This document shows, one piece after another, positions 20,448-30,819 of a stretch of 64,000 nt of DNA. The position numbers were made by a program, and so were the translations under genes. The stretch comes from Prionace glauca (taxonomy: Eukaryota; Chordata; Chondrichthyes; Carcharhiniformes; Carcharhinidae), in assembly GCA_037974335.1 (NCBI GenBank), contig CM075760.1, forward strand, positions 37,395,609 through 37,459,608. Direction: 5' to 3'. Each line of letters opens with the position of its first letter. Within the stretch, counting starts at the first letter, position 1. The notes beneath the pieces were generated by a model. It was not told the DNA's origin, did no database searches, and saw only the letters and a list, made by a program, of their open reading frames with translations.

Positions 20448-20840
20448 GGTGATGGCCTTGTGGTATTAACACTAGATGCTTAATCCAGAAACTCAGCTAA
20501 TGTTCTGGGGACCCAGGTTTGAATCCTGTCAGGGCAGGTGGTGAAATTTGGATTCAGTAAAAAAAATCTGGAATTAAGAATTTACTGAAGATCGTGAAGC
20601 AATTGTCGCAAAAATCCATCTGGTTCAATGATGTCCTTTGGGGAAGGAAATCTGCCATCCTTGCCTGATCTGGCCTACATGGGACTCCAGAGCCACAGCA
20701 ATATGGTTGATTCTAAAATGGCCGAGCAAACCACTCAGTTGTTCAAGAAGGCAGCTCACCACCAGCTACTCAAGGGCAACTTGCAATAAATGCTGGCCAT
20801 GCAACAACACCCATGTGCCACAAATGAAAAATGAATAAAA
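20448..20840 (+). mobile_element. tRNA-derived SINE (family B), near full length
   Basis: Head 'gaggtgatggccttgtgg' with B box 'aggtttgaatcctg', then 'gtgaaatttggattcagtaa', 'gaaggaaatctgccatcc', 'ggactccagagccacagc' and the tail 'aataaatgctggcc ... aaatgaataaaa'. Confidence 0.85.
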
Positions 20841-21707
20841 AGCTGCCTCCATTACTTCCCTTCCTCCCATGAGCCCATTCTTGACCCCAGTGTTTTTGTT
20901 CCCCTCCTGCCCATCTCTCATTACCACTTCCAAAATCCCTGTCGTCTCCCAAATCTCCGCCCATATGTCCTGAAATTCCCTGTGTGAATCCCTCTGTATT
21001 AAACCAGCTCTTACCAACTCTCAAATTACTGTGTGACTAAGACAGAGGTAAGTTTTCTGTCACTGTCCTTCTCAGCCAATCTGCAGTTATTGACACCATT
21101 GACCAAACCATCTTCCTCCAGTGCCTGTCCATTGTTGTCCAGCTGGGTGGGACTGCACACTTTGGATTAATTTCTTATCTGATTGTAGTCAGAGAATCAC
21201 CAGCAGCCATTGTGATTATTGCAGACAGAGACCAAAGTAAAATAGGAACAGAGACTGTGAGAGTGAATGGGATGGAGGTTCGTAAACTGAGACAAAGAGA
21301 AACAGATTGAGACAGAAAATGGGGTCAACATTGTTCCAAAGAGAAGAGATGAATTCTTTTCAAACCTTCGTGATCATTATAACTTACAATTTCTGTAAAA
21401 TATCTTGAGTGAATGTAACAAGGCCTGGAAATGAGATTCTGAAGCTCCCTCCTTAACTGTCCAGATTAAAGGTGTTTGTTAAGATCTGCCTCTCCAAACA
21501 AGGTTTTGGCCATCCATCCTAATATTTTGCTCTGTGACCCAGTAATTCTATCTCCAGATCTATCAGTAATGGACTTGCTGCATCTGGAACAAAACTGTTT
21601 TCATCACTAAGGCTCCACTGTGATGTAATAGTCTCTATGACATCATCTCAGCAGGACTGGATGACATCATCAGAGTCCATTGTTTCTGAATGATCCAATC
21701 AATAACA

Positions 21708-21840
21708 ACAGGGGGATTAGCAGAGTAAATGCATGTGGTTATAGGTTTAGGGGATATGCCTGAGAAAGATGCTCTATCGCAGGGTCAGTACATGCTGAAT
21801 GGGTCAAATGGCCTCCTTCTGCACTGTAAAGACTCTATGA
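21708..21840 (+). mobile_element. SINE (family A) 3' end
   Basis: 'gggggattagcagagtaaat' to 'ctccttctgcactgtaaaga' equals the last 130 bp of family A; the head is missing. Confidence 0.65.
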
Positions 21841-22365
21841 TTAGTGAATTACGGGCAACAACTTTTGAATAGAGGGGTTTCTGGGGCACAGAGCATTGTG
21901 GGAATTGTGACTGCCATTAGTCAGTGCCTGATCCTCAATGTTTCATTGTAAACTGAGGGCAAGACAGAACCCTGAGCCCTCAATTCCGTTTGTCACTCCA
22001 CAAAGGCTGCCTGACATGCTGATTATTTCCAGGGTTTATTCTCTTTATTTCAGATTCAATCTATACAGAGTTTTGTTTCTGTTTTATTGTTCTGAGATGA
22101 GAGACACAGGCTGTCTAGTTAGGAGCAGGTTTGAATTAGGCTGCATGTTGGATGCAGAACTCATTCCTAGCCACCTTTGTGGGTCTTTTTTATTGTTGCT
22201 TCAGTCTGAATTCTACTTATAACCTGTCTCTGAGTTCTCTCTCAATCCCCTTTTTTCCCTGTTTCAACTCAATTTCATAGGAGACAATTTGATGTCAGGA
22301 AACTGTAAATAAATATCACATCAGAATCTGACAGAGTCACTCAATTTATCGTAACTGAATTCTGA

Positions 22366-22650
22366 ACATGGAAGGAAAAAGCACCGTTCACAGTGGAGAG
22401 AAGCCATACATGGGCTCTGAATGTGGACAAGGTTCAGCCGATCGCCTGGCCTGTTGAAACGTAAGTGCAATCACTCTATGAAAAAAACTGCAGAAATGTG
22501 TGGACAGTGGGAAGGAGTTCAATTACCCATCCGAGCTGGAAAGTCGTTGGTGAGTTCACACTGGAGAGAGGCCATTCATCTGTTCCGAGTGTTGAAAGGG
22601 ATTTAATATGATATCCAGCCTGGTGGTACACCAGCGAGTTCACAGTGATG
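22366..22650 (+). pseudogene. zinc-finger gene cut by a rearrangement
   Basis: Begins MEGKSTVHSGEKPYMGSECG, the family start with the first Cys of finger 1 lost (MGSEC). It is followed by frame-shifted pieces of three fingers and stops after 'ccagcgagttcacagtgatg'. From 22,651 on the sequence is minus-strand immunoglobulin. The 5' flank (acceptor-like 'caatttcatag' at 22,270-22,280) matches the other zinc-finger genes. Confidence 0.8.
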
Positions 22651-22815
22651 GGTAAGTCTTAAACCCACTGATCAGCTGCCCATCTTTCTTCCAGGTGAGA
22701 CTGGTGATTTCAGGAGAGTAATCCATCGCCAAACAGCCGTAGATGACGGAACCATTGGAGTTGTGTTGCTGACAGGAGGAGACCAGGCTGTAGAGAGTGG
22801 GTGGAGACGGTGTCG
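22651..22815 (-). pseudogene. truncated IgM C1 exon
   Basis: On the minus strand, after an intact acceptor 'ttctttcccag', the frame reads [15 protein letters not shown], then [20 protein letters not shown] and stops at GFKTYP, with no internal stop. This is the first half of the C1 domain found whole at 60,019-59,720, with about ten residue differences. The second half of the exon is replaced by zinc-finger sequence. Confidence 0.9.
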
Positions 22816-23784
22816 CTGGGAAAGAATAGCCAATTGAACAAGTTAAACTCTTAATTGTGTTTATTAATTAGTCAAATATGTTTATCCAAACATGTTTCTA
22901 TATTAGATTTTATTCTTGGGGCTAATATACATGAGATATGGTAGTAGGCAAAGTCAGAATCTTGATGAGCCATGATCAAAATGAATGGTGGAACTCAACC
23001 TTCAGGGTCAAAGGGCTGAATGCCCTACTCCTGCTTCTATTTTCTACGTTTTGACATCACGATTTGACAATAATTATGAACTTAACTTTGTTTCCCGATG
23101 AAAACCAACATACACCTTTGAGCTTCTGTTCCTTCTATCATTTGGGAATCGCCATCTCTGCAGGAATTCACATGACTGTCTCCACCTCTATCAGATTAGA
23201 AAGAAAAACATTTTGATGCCATCGTAATGACAAACCATTCATTGGATTAACAGAAAAGTAGAAAGATTTTCTCCATTTTATCAGCCACTATATTTTTTTC
23301 AAACAACAACATTTTCTGATAAAGGAATTATCTATTCATAGCATCCGCTCACCCGATGAAGGAGCAGCGCTCTGAAATCTAGTGCTGCCAAATAAACCTG
23401 TTGGACTTTAACCTGGTGTAGTGGGGCTTGTTCCTGTTCCCACCCCAGGCCATCACCGTTATCTCCACATTGTGTTCAAACTGACTGATGCCCCTTCCTC
23501 TCTCCAACACCTTGCCTCGCACTCCATAAAACAAAAAAAAATGACTTTGCTTCAAAATACCTTTGCAATGAATACTTATAGAATGTCCATGAAACTCTAA
23601 ATATAATTACCAATTCAAACAATTGCAACATTGACTCATTGAAGGATCACGCACATTAATACAGCAGTTGGCCATTCGGGCCCTGAAGTTTTTTTTTTCC
23701 ATCATTCAATAAGATTACAGATGAGCTGATTTTGGTTAATTTTTCTTTAGCTCCATATTCCACCTCCCCACTCTGATAACTCAC

Positions 23785-24195
23785 TTTTTGCCCCTTCCCC
23801 TGGCTCTCTGCCCTTCTCTGAAATTCTTTACCTCCTTTCCCACGGATGTCTGCACGGCCACCCGGCTCCCTACACTTTCCCCCATCTTTCCACTCTCTCT
23901 CCAAGCTCTCTGCCATTTCCTTCAGCCCTCCAACCTTTTCCCAGCTCTCTGATCTCTGTCCCAGCTCCCTACTCACTTCCCCGGCTCGTCACCCTTTCCC
24001 CCGTGTCACCACCCTTTCCCACTGCTCTTTGCCATTTGCTCCCAGCTCTCTGCCCTGGCTCTTTACATGTTCCCCCATCAGTCTACCCGTTCCCGGGCAC
24101 TTCGACCTTTCTCCTGCTCTCTGCACTTTTTCCTGGCTTTCTGCACTTTCCCCTAGGCCTCTGCCTTTCGCCATTTGGCCATTTGGCTCTCCAGC
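23785..24195. repeat. about 20-bp pyrimidine-rich minisatellite (copy of the array upstream of C1)
   Basis: Degenerate units of the form ctctctgccctttcccc, with one strand almost pure C+T. Counterpart of the longer array at 61,020-61,560. Confidence 0.75.
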
Positions 24196-24204
24196 CTGCT
24201 CTGT

Positions 24205-24300
24205 CTTTCATTTTGATCATGGCTAATCATCAAATTCAATCTCCTGATCCCCCTTCCCCCCACCCCCAATATCCCTCAATCCCTTGTATCTAATTTCTTC
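24205..24300 (-). mobile_element. short LINE 3' scrap
   Basis: 'ttttgatcatggctaatcat' and 'tcaatcccttgtatc' resemble an antisense CR1-like 3' UTR. It marks the outer end of the duplicated immunoglobulin block. Confidence 0.35.
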
Positions 24301-25065
24301 TTCAAATCACATGTGAACATGTACAGGTTCCTCGCCATATGTGTATGTGTGTGTACATGTATGTTTGTGAGTATGCGGATGGGTGGTGTATGTTTCCGGC
24401 TCAGTCTGTGTGTCCCTGCCCCCATTCTCTGTGTCTCTGGAACACAGATTCTGCCTGAGCAGCTCAGCATCTGATCATTTTCCATTTCAACATCTGTCTT
24501 TTCCCCAGTGGGACTGAACTGTCTGGAAATCATGGGGGAAGGGAGCTCAGAGCCCAGTCCCTGCCACTGGGGGGGAGAGACACAGAGGGAGAGAGTGAGA
24601 GAGGAAGAGATTGGGATGATTAATAAGGGTCAATGTTGTCACAAAACTGTGTGTCGCAGTGTGAAAGTAGCAGTCAGGCTTTGCTGTGTGAGAAATATCC
24701 GTCCCTCTCTCTCTCTGAGGGGGACACAGATTTAAAGAGATTGTTGAAAGAACCAAAAGTGACACGAGGAAATTCTCTGTCCCAGCTTTTGGTCCCCTCT
24801 CCCTAATATCTCCCCTTGAGTCTGGCTGGGAGAATTTGGTTTTGGATGCCCCCCCCCCCCACCCACCCTGTGAAGTGTCTTTCAGACGTTCCTTTCTGTT
24901 CCTGGTGCTACATTAATGCAAGTTGTTGTTGCTTTCCCAAGTCCCGTTCCCACATTCCACCCTCTAACCCGGGGCCTTGCGAACATCCCCCAGTCACAGT
25001 CACTCCAACATCAGTGGTTGTGTCTTCAGCTGCCAAGGCCCCTAACTGTGCAATTCCCCCCCGCT
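24300..25065. other. no gene seen
   Basis: GT-rich patch near 24,335-24,390 and purine-rich patch near 24,565-24,615. Otherwise unique-looking sequence without supported coding or RNA features. Confidence 0.35.
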
Positions 25066-25069
25066 AAAG

Positions 25070-25412
25070 GGGAGGCGATGGCCCGAGTGGGATCATTGCT
25101 AGACTATTCATTCCAGAAACTCATCTAATGTTCTGGGGACCCGGGTTCGAATCCCGCCACAGCAGGTGGTGGAATTTGAATTCAATAAAAAATATCTGGA
25201 ATTAAGAATCTCCCGATGATCCATTGTCAGAAACACCCGTCTGGGTCACTAATGTCCTTCAGGGGGGGAAATCTGCCGTCCTTACCTGGTTTGGCTCCGT
25301 GTGACTCCAGATCCACAGCAATGTGGTTTATTCTGAACTGCCCTCAGGGACCGAGAGATGGGCAATAAACGGTGGGCCAGCCAGCGATGCCCAGTCCCAT
25401 GAATAAACAAAA
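25070..25412 (+). mobile_element. tRNA-derived SINE (family B), full length
   Basis: Best copy of the family: head 'gaggcgatggcccgagtggg', B box 'gggttcgaatcccgcc', body 'tggaatttgaattcaataaa', 'ctgccgtccttacctgg' and the end 'gcaataaacggtgggccagc ... ccatgaataaac'. Confidence 0.9.
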
Positions 25413-25494
25413 ATCAAACCTCTCCATCTCACTCTCATTCCTCCTTCCTGATGCCTAACCAACATTTTATATAATTCCAGCATAACCTCCCCAC

Positions 25495-25750
25495 TCTTAA
25501 ACACAGTGTCTCGGCTAATAAAGAAGTGAACCGTGTGTCTCCTTAACCACTTTATCCACCATCACCCTCTGCTTCCTGCTACTCAGCTAATTCTGGATCC
25601 AATTTGACACTTTTCCTTGGATCCCATGGGATCTTAACTTCCCTATTAGTCTCCCATGTGGGACCTTGTCAAAAGCCTTGTGAAGCCCAAGAAGACTGTG
25701 TCAGAAGCATTGCCCTCATCTACACATCGGGTCACTTCTTTGAAAAAATG
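25495..25750 (-). mobile_element. LINE fragment (RT region)
   Basis: 'cccatgggatcttaacttcc', 'tctcccatgtgggacc' and 'cttgtcaaaagccttgtgaa' are the antisense of a LINE reverse-transcriptase segment common in elasmobranchs (sense strand near KAFDKVPH). Confidence 0.6.
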
Positions 25751-25850
25751 GTGCAGTTCTGGGATCCCCAGGATAGGAGGGATGAGGTAACACTGGGAAT
25801 GGTACAGAGGAGATTTACCATGATGTTACCTGGTCTGGAGAGTTTCACTT
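25750..25850 (+). mobile_element. small CR1-type fragment
   Basis: Sense text MVQRRFTMMLPGLE preceded by VQFWDPQDRRDE, the LEYC..QFW to QRRFT part of a CR1 RT. Confidence 0.6.
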
Positions 25851-25904
25851 CATTGACTCATAGAATTCTTACAAAGCAGAAGGAGGACATTCCGCCTTTC
25901 AAAT

Positions 25905-25970
25905 CGGATGTTCCGCCAACGAGCAGTGGCCGGGCCTGAATGGGCAAGAGGTGACACTGGGCGGAGCAGC
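25905..25970 (+). repeat. 66-bp repeat, second copy at 27,038-27,103
   Basis: Starts 'cggatgttccgccaac' and ends 'ggtgacactgggcggagcag' in both places, with four substitutions between the copies. The second copy lies just after a CRE/YY1 promoter-like patch, so this is probably a displaced promoter piece. Confidence 0.85.
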
Positions 25971-26056
25971 CTGATTTTTCCTGATGCCCCCCAAATTGAC
26001 TTAGCAATACCCCCACCTGCCCCGTGTTCCCCCCAAAAACAATTGCCCCAGTGTCA

Positions 26057-26330
26057 ACATGGTGGGACAGTGGTTAACACTGCAGCCTCACTGTGCTAGG
26101 GGCCTGTGGGTCATTTGCACGTTGTCCCCGTGTCTGTGTGGGTTTTCTCCAGTTTCCTTCCTCAGTCTGAAAGACGTGCTGGGTTAGGGGGCATTGGGCT
26201 GTGCTTAAATTCTCCCTCAGTGTTACCCCAACAGGAATGTGGAGACTAGGGGAATTCTTACAGTAACTTCATTGCAGTGTTAATGTAAGCTGACTTATTA
26301 GTGACATTAATAAATAAACTTAAACTGCAG
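26057..26330 (+). mobile_element. tRNA-derived SINE (family A)
   Basis: Head 'caacatggtgggacagtggt' then 'ttaacactgcagcctcactg', core 'tgtgtgggttttctccag' and 3' part with 'cttcattgcagtgttaatg'. Confidence 0.65.
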
Positions 26331-26519
26331 GCCAAGGTGCCGCTGTGACAATGCACCCTCTTATTTAAACACTCTGCAATGCTGAGACTGGGGAGAGGAG
26401 TGAACAACAGGGAGCAGTATTGCAGCTTCTCTCCCCCCATTGAAACTGGGATTGTTGCTCCCTCTGCTGCACCATCCCCACCACATCCACTGGGGGGCAA
26501 TGTGGACAATGGGCTGCAG

Positions 26520-26640
26520 GCAGACCTCACTGCGCCTGCGCCACAATCACACCCAACGCCAGCGGCCATCTTGCGTTGCCAGGGGAGACGGCCAGCGGCC
26601 ATCTTGCGTTGCCAGGGGAGACGAAGTCCCGCGCGCTGCT
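26520..26640 (+). promoter_or_regulatory. promoter-like patch with duplicated YY1/X-box-like unit
   Basis: CpG-rich, with two exact 33-bp tandem units (starts 26,558 and 26,591), each with CGGCCATCTTG (YY1 type) and GTTGCCAGGGGAGAC (half X-box-like). 'ctgcgcctgcgcc' (NRF1-like) is just upstream. No gene assigned. Confidence 0.5.
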
Positions 26641-26984
26641 CTCTGGGGGAATTCCACTTCTGCACATGCGCCCAGACAGTTACATTTTAATTTTTAATAT
26701 GTTGAATCTTGATGATTATTATTCACATCCTCACCCGTCAGACTTTCGGTTCCTTCTCCATTCGGGAAAATCGTTTCTGTTTTTTATTCCGTCTGTTTTT
26801 CAATCACACCCGCGCGGTTCGCTCTGGGAAAATACTACCGGACATGCGCGGTTCCGCCACCTGCCTCTTTATAAAAATATGTATTTTATTTAATTTTAAT
26901 TCCGCTCCGGGCGGGATTTCCGGGTGGGAATTTCTCTCACTTTCTACATTTCTCAACCGTCGCTTTATCCGACGGGGGGAGGGG

Positions 26985-27110
26985 CTGATGGTGACGTCAC
27001 TGCAATATGGCGGCTGGCCCCGCCTCTCTACAGGACCCGGATGTTCCGCCAACAAGCAGCGGCCGGGCCGGAGTGGGCAAGAGGTGACACTGGGCGGAGC
27101 AGCGCCCTGA
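26985..27110 (+). promoter_or_regulatory. promoter-like patch with CRE and YY1 motifs
   Basis: TGACGTCA at 26,992-26,999 and AATATGGCGGC at 27,004-27,014, spaced as in many housekeeping promoters, followed by a GC box and the 66-bp repeat. No downstream coding exon was recognised, so it may be an orphan or belong to a gene with a distant second exon. Confidence 0.5.
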
Positions 27111-27554
27111 CGTGTTACAACAACCCCCGGTGGTCAGGAAGGGAAATAGCAGCAGCGCAGTCTCTGCCCAAAGGCTTCCCCAGTTCAGCTGCTCAGAGAC
27201 ACTGGGAACCTCTTCAACTGGAAACTTCAGCTTCTCACATTCACCCCCTGTGTTCAGTCAATGTTTAATAGACAACCTCTGTAGGGAAATCAGAAACAAC
27301 TTGTTCGCTTAAAGATGGTGGGAATCTGGGCCATTCTGCTCAAAAAGCTCTGCTCGCCCTGAAATTTCAATTGAAATATTCAAGATGAGAATTTATAGAT
27401 ACAAGTCATGTTGTATGTGGAACGCTCATGATGCCACAATAAGATCAGTACAGACATCTCACAGGGTTATGTGACTGGAGGAGATGTCAGAGATGGAGTG
27501 GTTAAATATAGAGCTACAGAGTCTGAAGCTCAGTTTTGGGGAAAGAAAAACGGC

Positions 27555-27845
27555 AGTACAAAGAACAAAGAAAATTAAAGCACAGGAACATGCCCTTCGG
27601 CCCTTCAAACCTTCACTGACGATGCTGCACGACTTAACTAAAACCCCCTATCCTTCCGGGACCATATCCCTCTATTCCCATCCTATTCATGTACTTGTCA
27701 ACTGACTTAAAAGTCACATCACCATCCGCTTCTACTATGTCTCCCCGGCAGCGAGTTCCAGGAACCCACTACTCTCTATGCAAACAATCTGCCATGTCCA
27801 TCTCCTTTAAATCTTGCCCCTCGCACCTTAAAGCATGCCTTCATC
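27555..27845 (-). mobile_element. CR1-type LINE fragment (TTCTTTGT-tailed subfamily)
   Basis: The plus strand starts 'acaaagaacaaagaaaat', then 'cccttcggcccttcaaacc', 'gttccaggaacccactac' and 'cttgcccctcgcacctta', the antisense 3' end and RT C-terminus of a second CR1 subfamily. Confidence 0.8.
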
Positions 27846-27859
27846 GGCCGGGCCATATT

Positions 27860-28085
27860 GTTCCTGAACATTATCTGAATCTCGATGTTACACCCATAGT
27901 ATCTTCGCTCTGGCCTCGGCCTCAAATGCTTTGTGTCAAATAAGAAGTTATTAATTTGTTTGATGCATTGCCAGGAAAGAAACTTTCCTATTTTGACACC
28001 TGCACGTATCAGCAAGTCATCGAGTCTACAAGACAATTTAATAAGTTTAGGTGCAGACTAACATAGTTAATCACCATCTGAAACA
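27860..28085. repeat. tRNA-flank module (first copy)
   Basis: 'cctgaacattatctgaatc', 'caaatgctttgtgtcaaata' and 'tggttaatcacc'-like text recur at 33,640-33,850 and 38,370-38,620, where they follow tRNA-Val units. No tRNA-Val is left upstream here. Confidence 0.7.
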
Positions 28086-28511
28086 TGCTAGGGTGAGGGA
28101 AGTCTGTATGATTCCAGTTTGATGCTGAATATTATCAGAATCTCTATGTTACAGTCATATTATCTTTGCTCTGACCTCAGCTTGAAATGCTTTCTCCAAA
28201 ATCAGAAATGCTGAATTTTATGAAGAAATTGACAAAATTGTGTAAATTCTCTAAGACATGTTTAATGTTGTCCAAAATGTATTTGCGGTTAGCATTTATT
28301 TAATATCCTAATCTTATTAAATGACTTTTTTCCCAGAAAAAAATAACTTAAAATAGTCGGTTGCTCTTCATTAGCAATCTCCTAACATTACTTTCTCCAG
28401 AGAAGCTGCAAATATGCTTGCCAACATTTGTCTGAATAAGTATAAAGATATTAAATAACTTATTCATCGAAAGTAACAGGGAATTTGTGAACATCTTTTA
28501 AAGGTTTGTGC

Positions 28512-28584
28512 TGAGCCAACCAGGAGTCGAACCTGGAATCTTCTGATCCGTAGTCAGACGCGTTTTCCATTGCGCCACCGGCCC
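28512..28584 (-). tRNA. tRNA-Arg-ACG: tRNA-Arg (ACG)
   Basis: 73-nt cloverleaf on the minus strand: acceptor GGGCCGG with GGCTC end, A box GGCGCAATGG, anticodon loop CTACGGA (ACG, reads Arg CGU and, with inosine, CGC/CGA), T loop GGTTCGACTCC, discriminator A. Nearly the vertebrate consensus; all stems form with G-U pairs. Confidence 0.93.
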
Positions 28585-28847
28585 ACATGTGGTCATTAGG
28601 ATAGTTGTTACATATTAGCTCGATGTTTCGAAAGTTTGAGGCACAAGAACTGTCAGAAAGTATGCTTTTACTTGTGAGGAAAAGGTCCATTATTGAGATT
28701 GTCTTTATTCATTCCCTATCATCCCTAATTGCCCTTGAATTGAGTAACAGCAGCTGAACGGGCTGGCAAATTCTCCTCTCGATTAGGACTTGGTGATAAA
28801 TTTAAATGAAACGTCCTTCAGCCAATCCATCATTGCAAATTAAAACA

Positions 28848-28919
28848 AGGCTCCGCCGAGATTTAAACTCAGATCGCTGGATTTAAACTCCAGAGTGCTC
28901 ACCATTACACCACAGAGTG
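28848..28919 (-). pseudogene. tRNA-Gln relic with UUA anticodon
   Basis: The minus-strand body follows tRNA-Gln (TGGTGTAATGGTGAGCACT, then CTGGA stem and TCCAG). The anticodon loop is GTTTAAA, so the anticodon is UUA (pairs with the UAA stop codon) rather than UUG. Two of seven acceptor pairs are lost and the B box reads GTTTAAATC instead of GTTCAAATC. Most likely a dead copy. Confidence 0.8.
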
Positions 28920-29295
28920 ACAATCTGAAAATCGTGGTCAATACTTGTGCCAATTTGAACAGCAGGGAGAAATATCAGTCCCGTTGCACAATTCATATTT
29001 ACATTACCCTTGCTGGTTCCTCCTGTAAAAATGAGTAGGCTCCCTTCCACTGCATTAAATTTCACTGTAACTGACCACATTCAAACACCAATGTTTGCAT
29101 CGAACTGACATAAACCTTACTGCAGTAAATCCACTGAACAACATCAGCTTATCACAGCTCTGCTTTCATCACACTGGAAGCCAATGTGAAAATATGAACA
29201 ATTTCAAATCTTAACAGACAGGAAGGAGTGTGTGAGTGCGGACAATTGGCGCTGTGCACATTACTGTAATCAGTATCTGGGAGAATCAGGCAGAT

Positions 29296-29355
29296 GGGAT
29301 CCTGGGGGTCTCGTGGTTAGGATTCAGCGCTTTCCGATGTCGCAGACTGGCCTCG
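29296..29355 (+). pseudogene. tRNA-Glu relic (5' part)
   Basis: 'ggtctcgtggttaggattca' then 'gcgcttt' matches the 5' half of tRNA-Glu; from about 29,336 on the T arm is unrecognisable. Confidence 0.7.
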
Positions 29356-29384
29356 ATATATGAAGATTTAATGCATTTTTAACA

Positions 29385-29515
29385 TAAGAGTAAAAAGCTT
29401 TGGGGTTTTCCTTTATCCGACGTGCCAAGGACTTCTCGTGCCCCCTACTAGCTCTCCTAAGCCCTATTTGTTTAACTCATTCCGAGCTAACTTGTAACCC
29501 TATATCAGTGTTATC
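29385..29515 (-). mobile_element. LINE scrap
   Basis: 'aaaaagctttggggttttcc' and 'gtgccccctactagctctcc' match, in antisense, the 5' ORF region of an elasmobranch LINE as remembered. Short and uncertain. Confidence 0.4.
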
Positions 29516-29963
29516 AAGTGTTCAAAGTGGAAGTTTGGCCTGGTGTCGCACTGGGTACCAGCTTTGAAGAAATGTAGCAACTTAAAGCTTTTGCAGAATG
29601 GCATGATGCATATTGCAGTGATATGGGTTGAGTGGAAGAGACAGTGTGCAAATAATTTCAACACGTTTTAAGCGTGTTTAGACTGATGTGGTGAAAGCAG
29701 AGGCATATTTGGGAGAATGAGGCGGTGTGAGAGGGGGATTGTTGCGGAGTGCTTGTGTTTTGGAGGAAGGTTGAAAGTTTGAGATGCGGTTGTGAATGAA
29801 AGGAAGGTGTTGAACAGCATTAGAGGCTTGTGCGATGTTGCGTGTGAGATTTGAGTGAGAACATTTGTGGGCATTTGGGGAATGAAAGGACAAAGTAAGG
29901 AAATTACAATGCTGCTGAGTGTGAAGGAAGAGAGAGCATGTGGGAATCGCACTAGCAAGAGCA

Positions 29964-30034
29964 GCATTGGTGGTTCAGTGGTAGAATTCTCGCCTGCCAC
30001 GCGGGAGACCCGGGTTCGATTCCCGGCCAATGCA
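29964..30034 (+). tRNA. tRNA-Gly-GCC: tRNA-Gly (GCC)
   Basis: 71 nt; GCATTGGTGGTTCAGTGG start, anticodon loop CTGCCAC (GCC), B box GGTTCGATTCC, acceptor closes with CCAATGC and discriminator A. Differs from the vertebrate consensus at one visible base (GAGACCC for GAGGCCC). No T4 run lies in the next 30 nt. Confidence 0.95.
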
Positions 30035-30164
30035 AAGTCCCTTCATTCTCCGTTCACTCTGTATATTGAAGCGAATATCATGTTAAAATTAGGAGAAAAC
30101 AAGGGGAAATATTAAATCTTGAGGGAAATGGATCGCAATGGTGTTATTGATGATTGAGTGGCAA

Positions 30165-30459
30165 GTACTGGATCGTTACGCTACTTGTGGTTTGTTCCCT
30201 TGACTCCTTTTCAATTCCTCCCTGTGATAAGATACATGGATTTATTTTACCTGCCCGTTCATAGGAGAAAGGGAATAACCAACACTCTACAGCAGTGCTG
30301 CAGGATCAACGGAACTAAAGAGACTTGTATAGAATTGTAAACAGTGCGGTCATGCTGCAGTTCTGGAACAGGTTTTCAGAAATAGAATTGTGGTCATCGA
30401 CACACTAGTTTAGAATATATTTAACTGCTGTTGTCTCAGTCTCTGTGGCGCAATGGGTC

Positions 30460-30495
<36 letters not shown>

Positions 30496-30545
30496 GAGAC
30501 CATCCAGGGACGGATTTTTGCTATTTTTCTCACTATCAGCATTCA
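30165..30545. repeat. tRNA-Asn duplication module, copy 1
   Basis: About 270 bp upstream of the tRNA-Asn plus the gene itself are repeated at 38,800-39,150 ('gagaaagggaataaccaa', 'tggaacaggttttcagaaat'), clear evidence of segmental duplication. Confidence 0.85.
30439..30512 (+). tRNA. tRNA-Asn-GTT: tRNA-Asn (GTT)
   Basis: 74 nt; GTCTCTGTGGCGCAAT start, anticodon loop CTGTTAA (GTT), T arm GGTTCGAGACC, acceptor closes with CAGGGAC, discriminator G, and a T5 Pol III terminator at 30,515-30,519. Confidence 0.92.
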
Positions 30546-30796
30546 CGGTTAAACAGTTGCCTGCTTCAACTCAATGAAAAATTTGGAACTACGAGAGAGA
30601 ATTTGGCAGTGTACAAGCTGAGACATTGTATATACCTCTGATACTGTGCGTGCCCTTGTATCTTTCGAGTTACCAGGATCTCTATATGTCTGCGCCTGAA
30701 TCTTGGTGTATCTGAATCTAGTGTGCCCTTACATCTACATGTGTCCATGAATCTGTGTATGCCCCCCTGTTTCTCTGTAGGCTCCAATACCTGTGT

Positions 30797-30817
30797 GTGT
30801 GTGTGTGTGTGTGTGTA
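30797..30817. repeat. (GT)n microsatellite
   Basis: About ten GT units. Confidence 0.8.
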
Positions 30818-30819
30818 TC

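Larger units (their letters stand above)
22650..24195 (-). repeat. partial duplication of IgM C1 and its upstream intron
   Basis: Aligns in the same orientation with about 59,845-61,560, offset near 37.2 kb. Shared landmarks in order: the C1 5' half, a LINE tail ('tcctgcttctattttct'), 'aataaacctgttggacttta', 'gatgccccttcctctctcc', 'gactttgcttcaaaa', 'gattacagatgagctgatt' and the pyrimidine-rich 20-bp repeats. The block has diverged by substitutions and small gaps, so it is not very recent. Confidence 0.88.

Noticed and set aside
24816-25128. Short overlapping frames before the family-B SINE
   Set aside because: No homology recognised, and one frame enters the SINE.
28500-28690. Minus-strand frame over the tRNA-Arg gene, and similar frames over other tRNAs
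   Set aside because: The sequence is fully explained by the cloverleaf and flanks.
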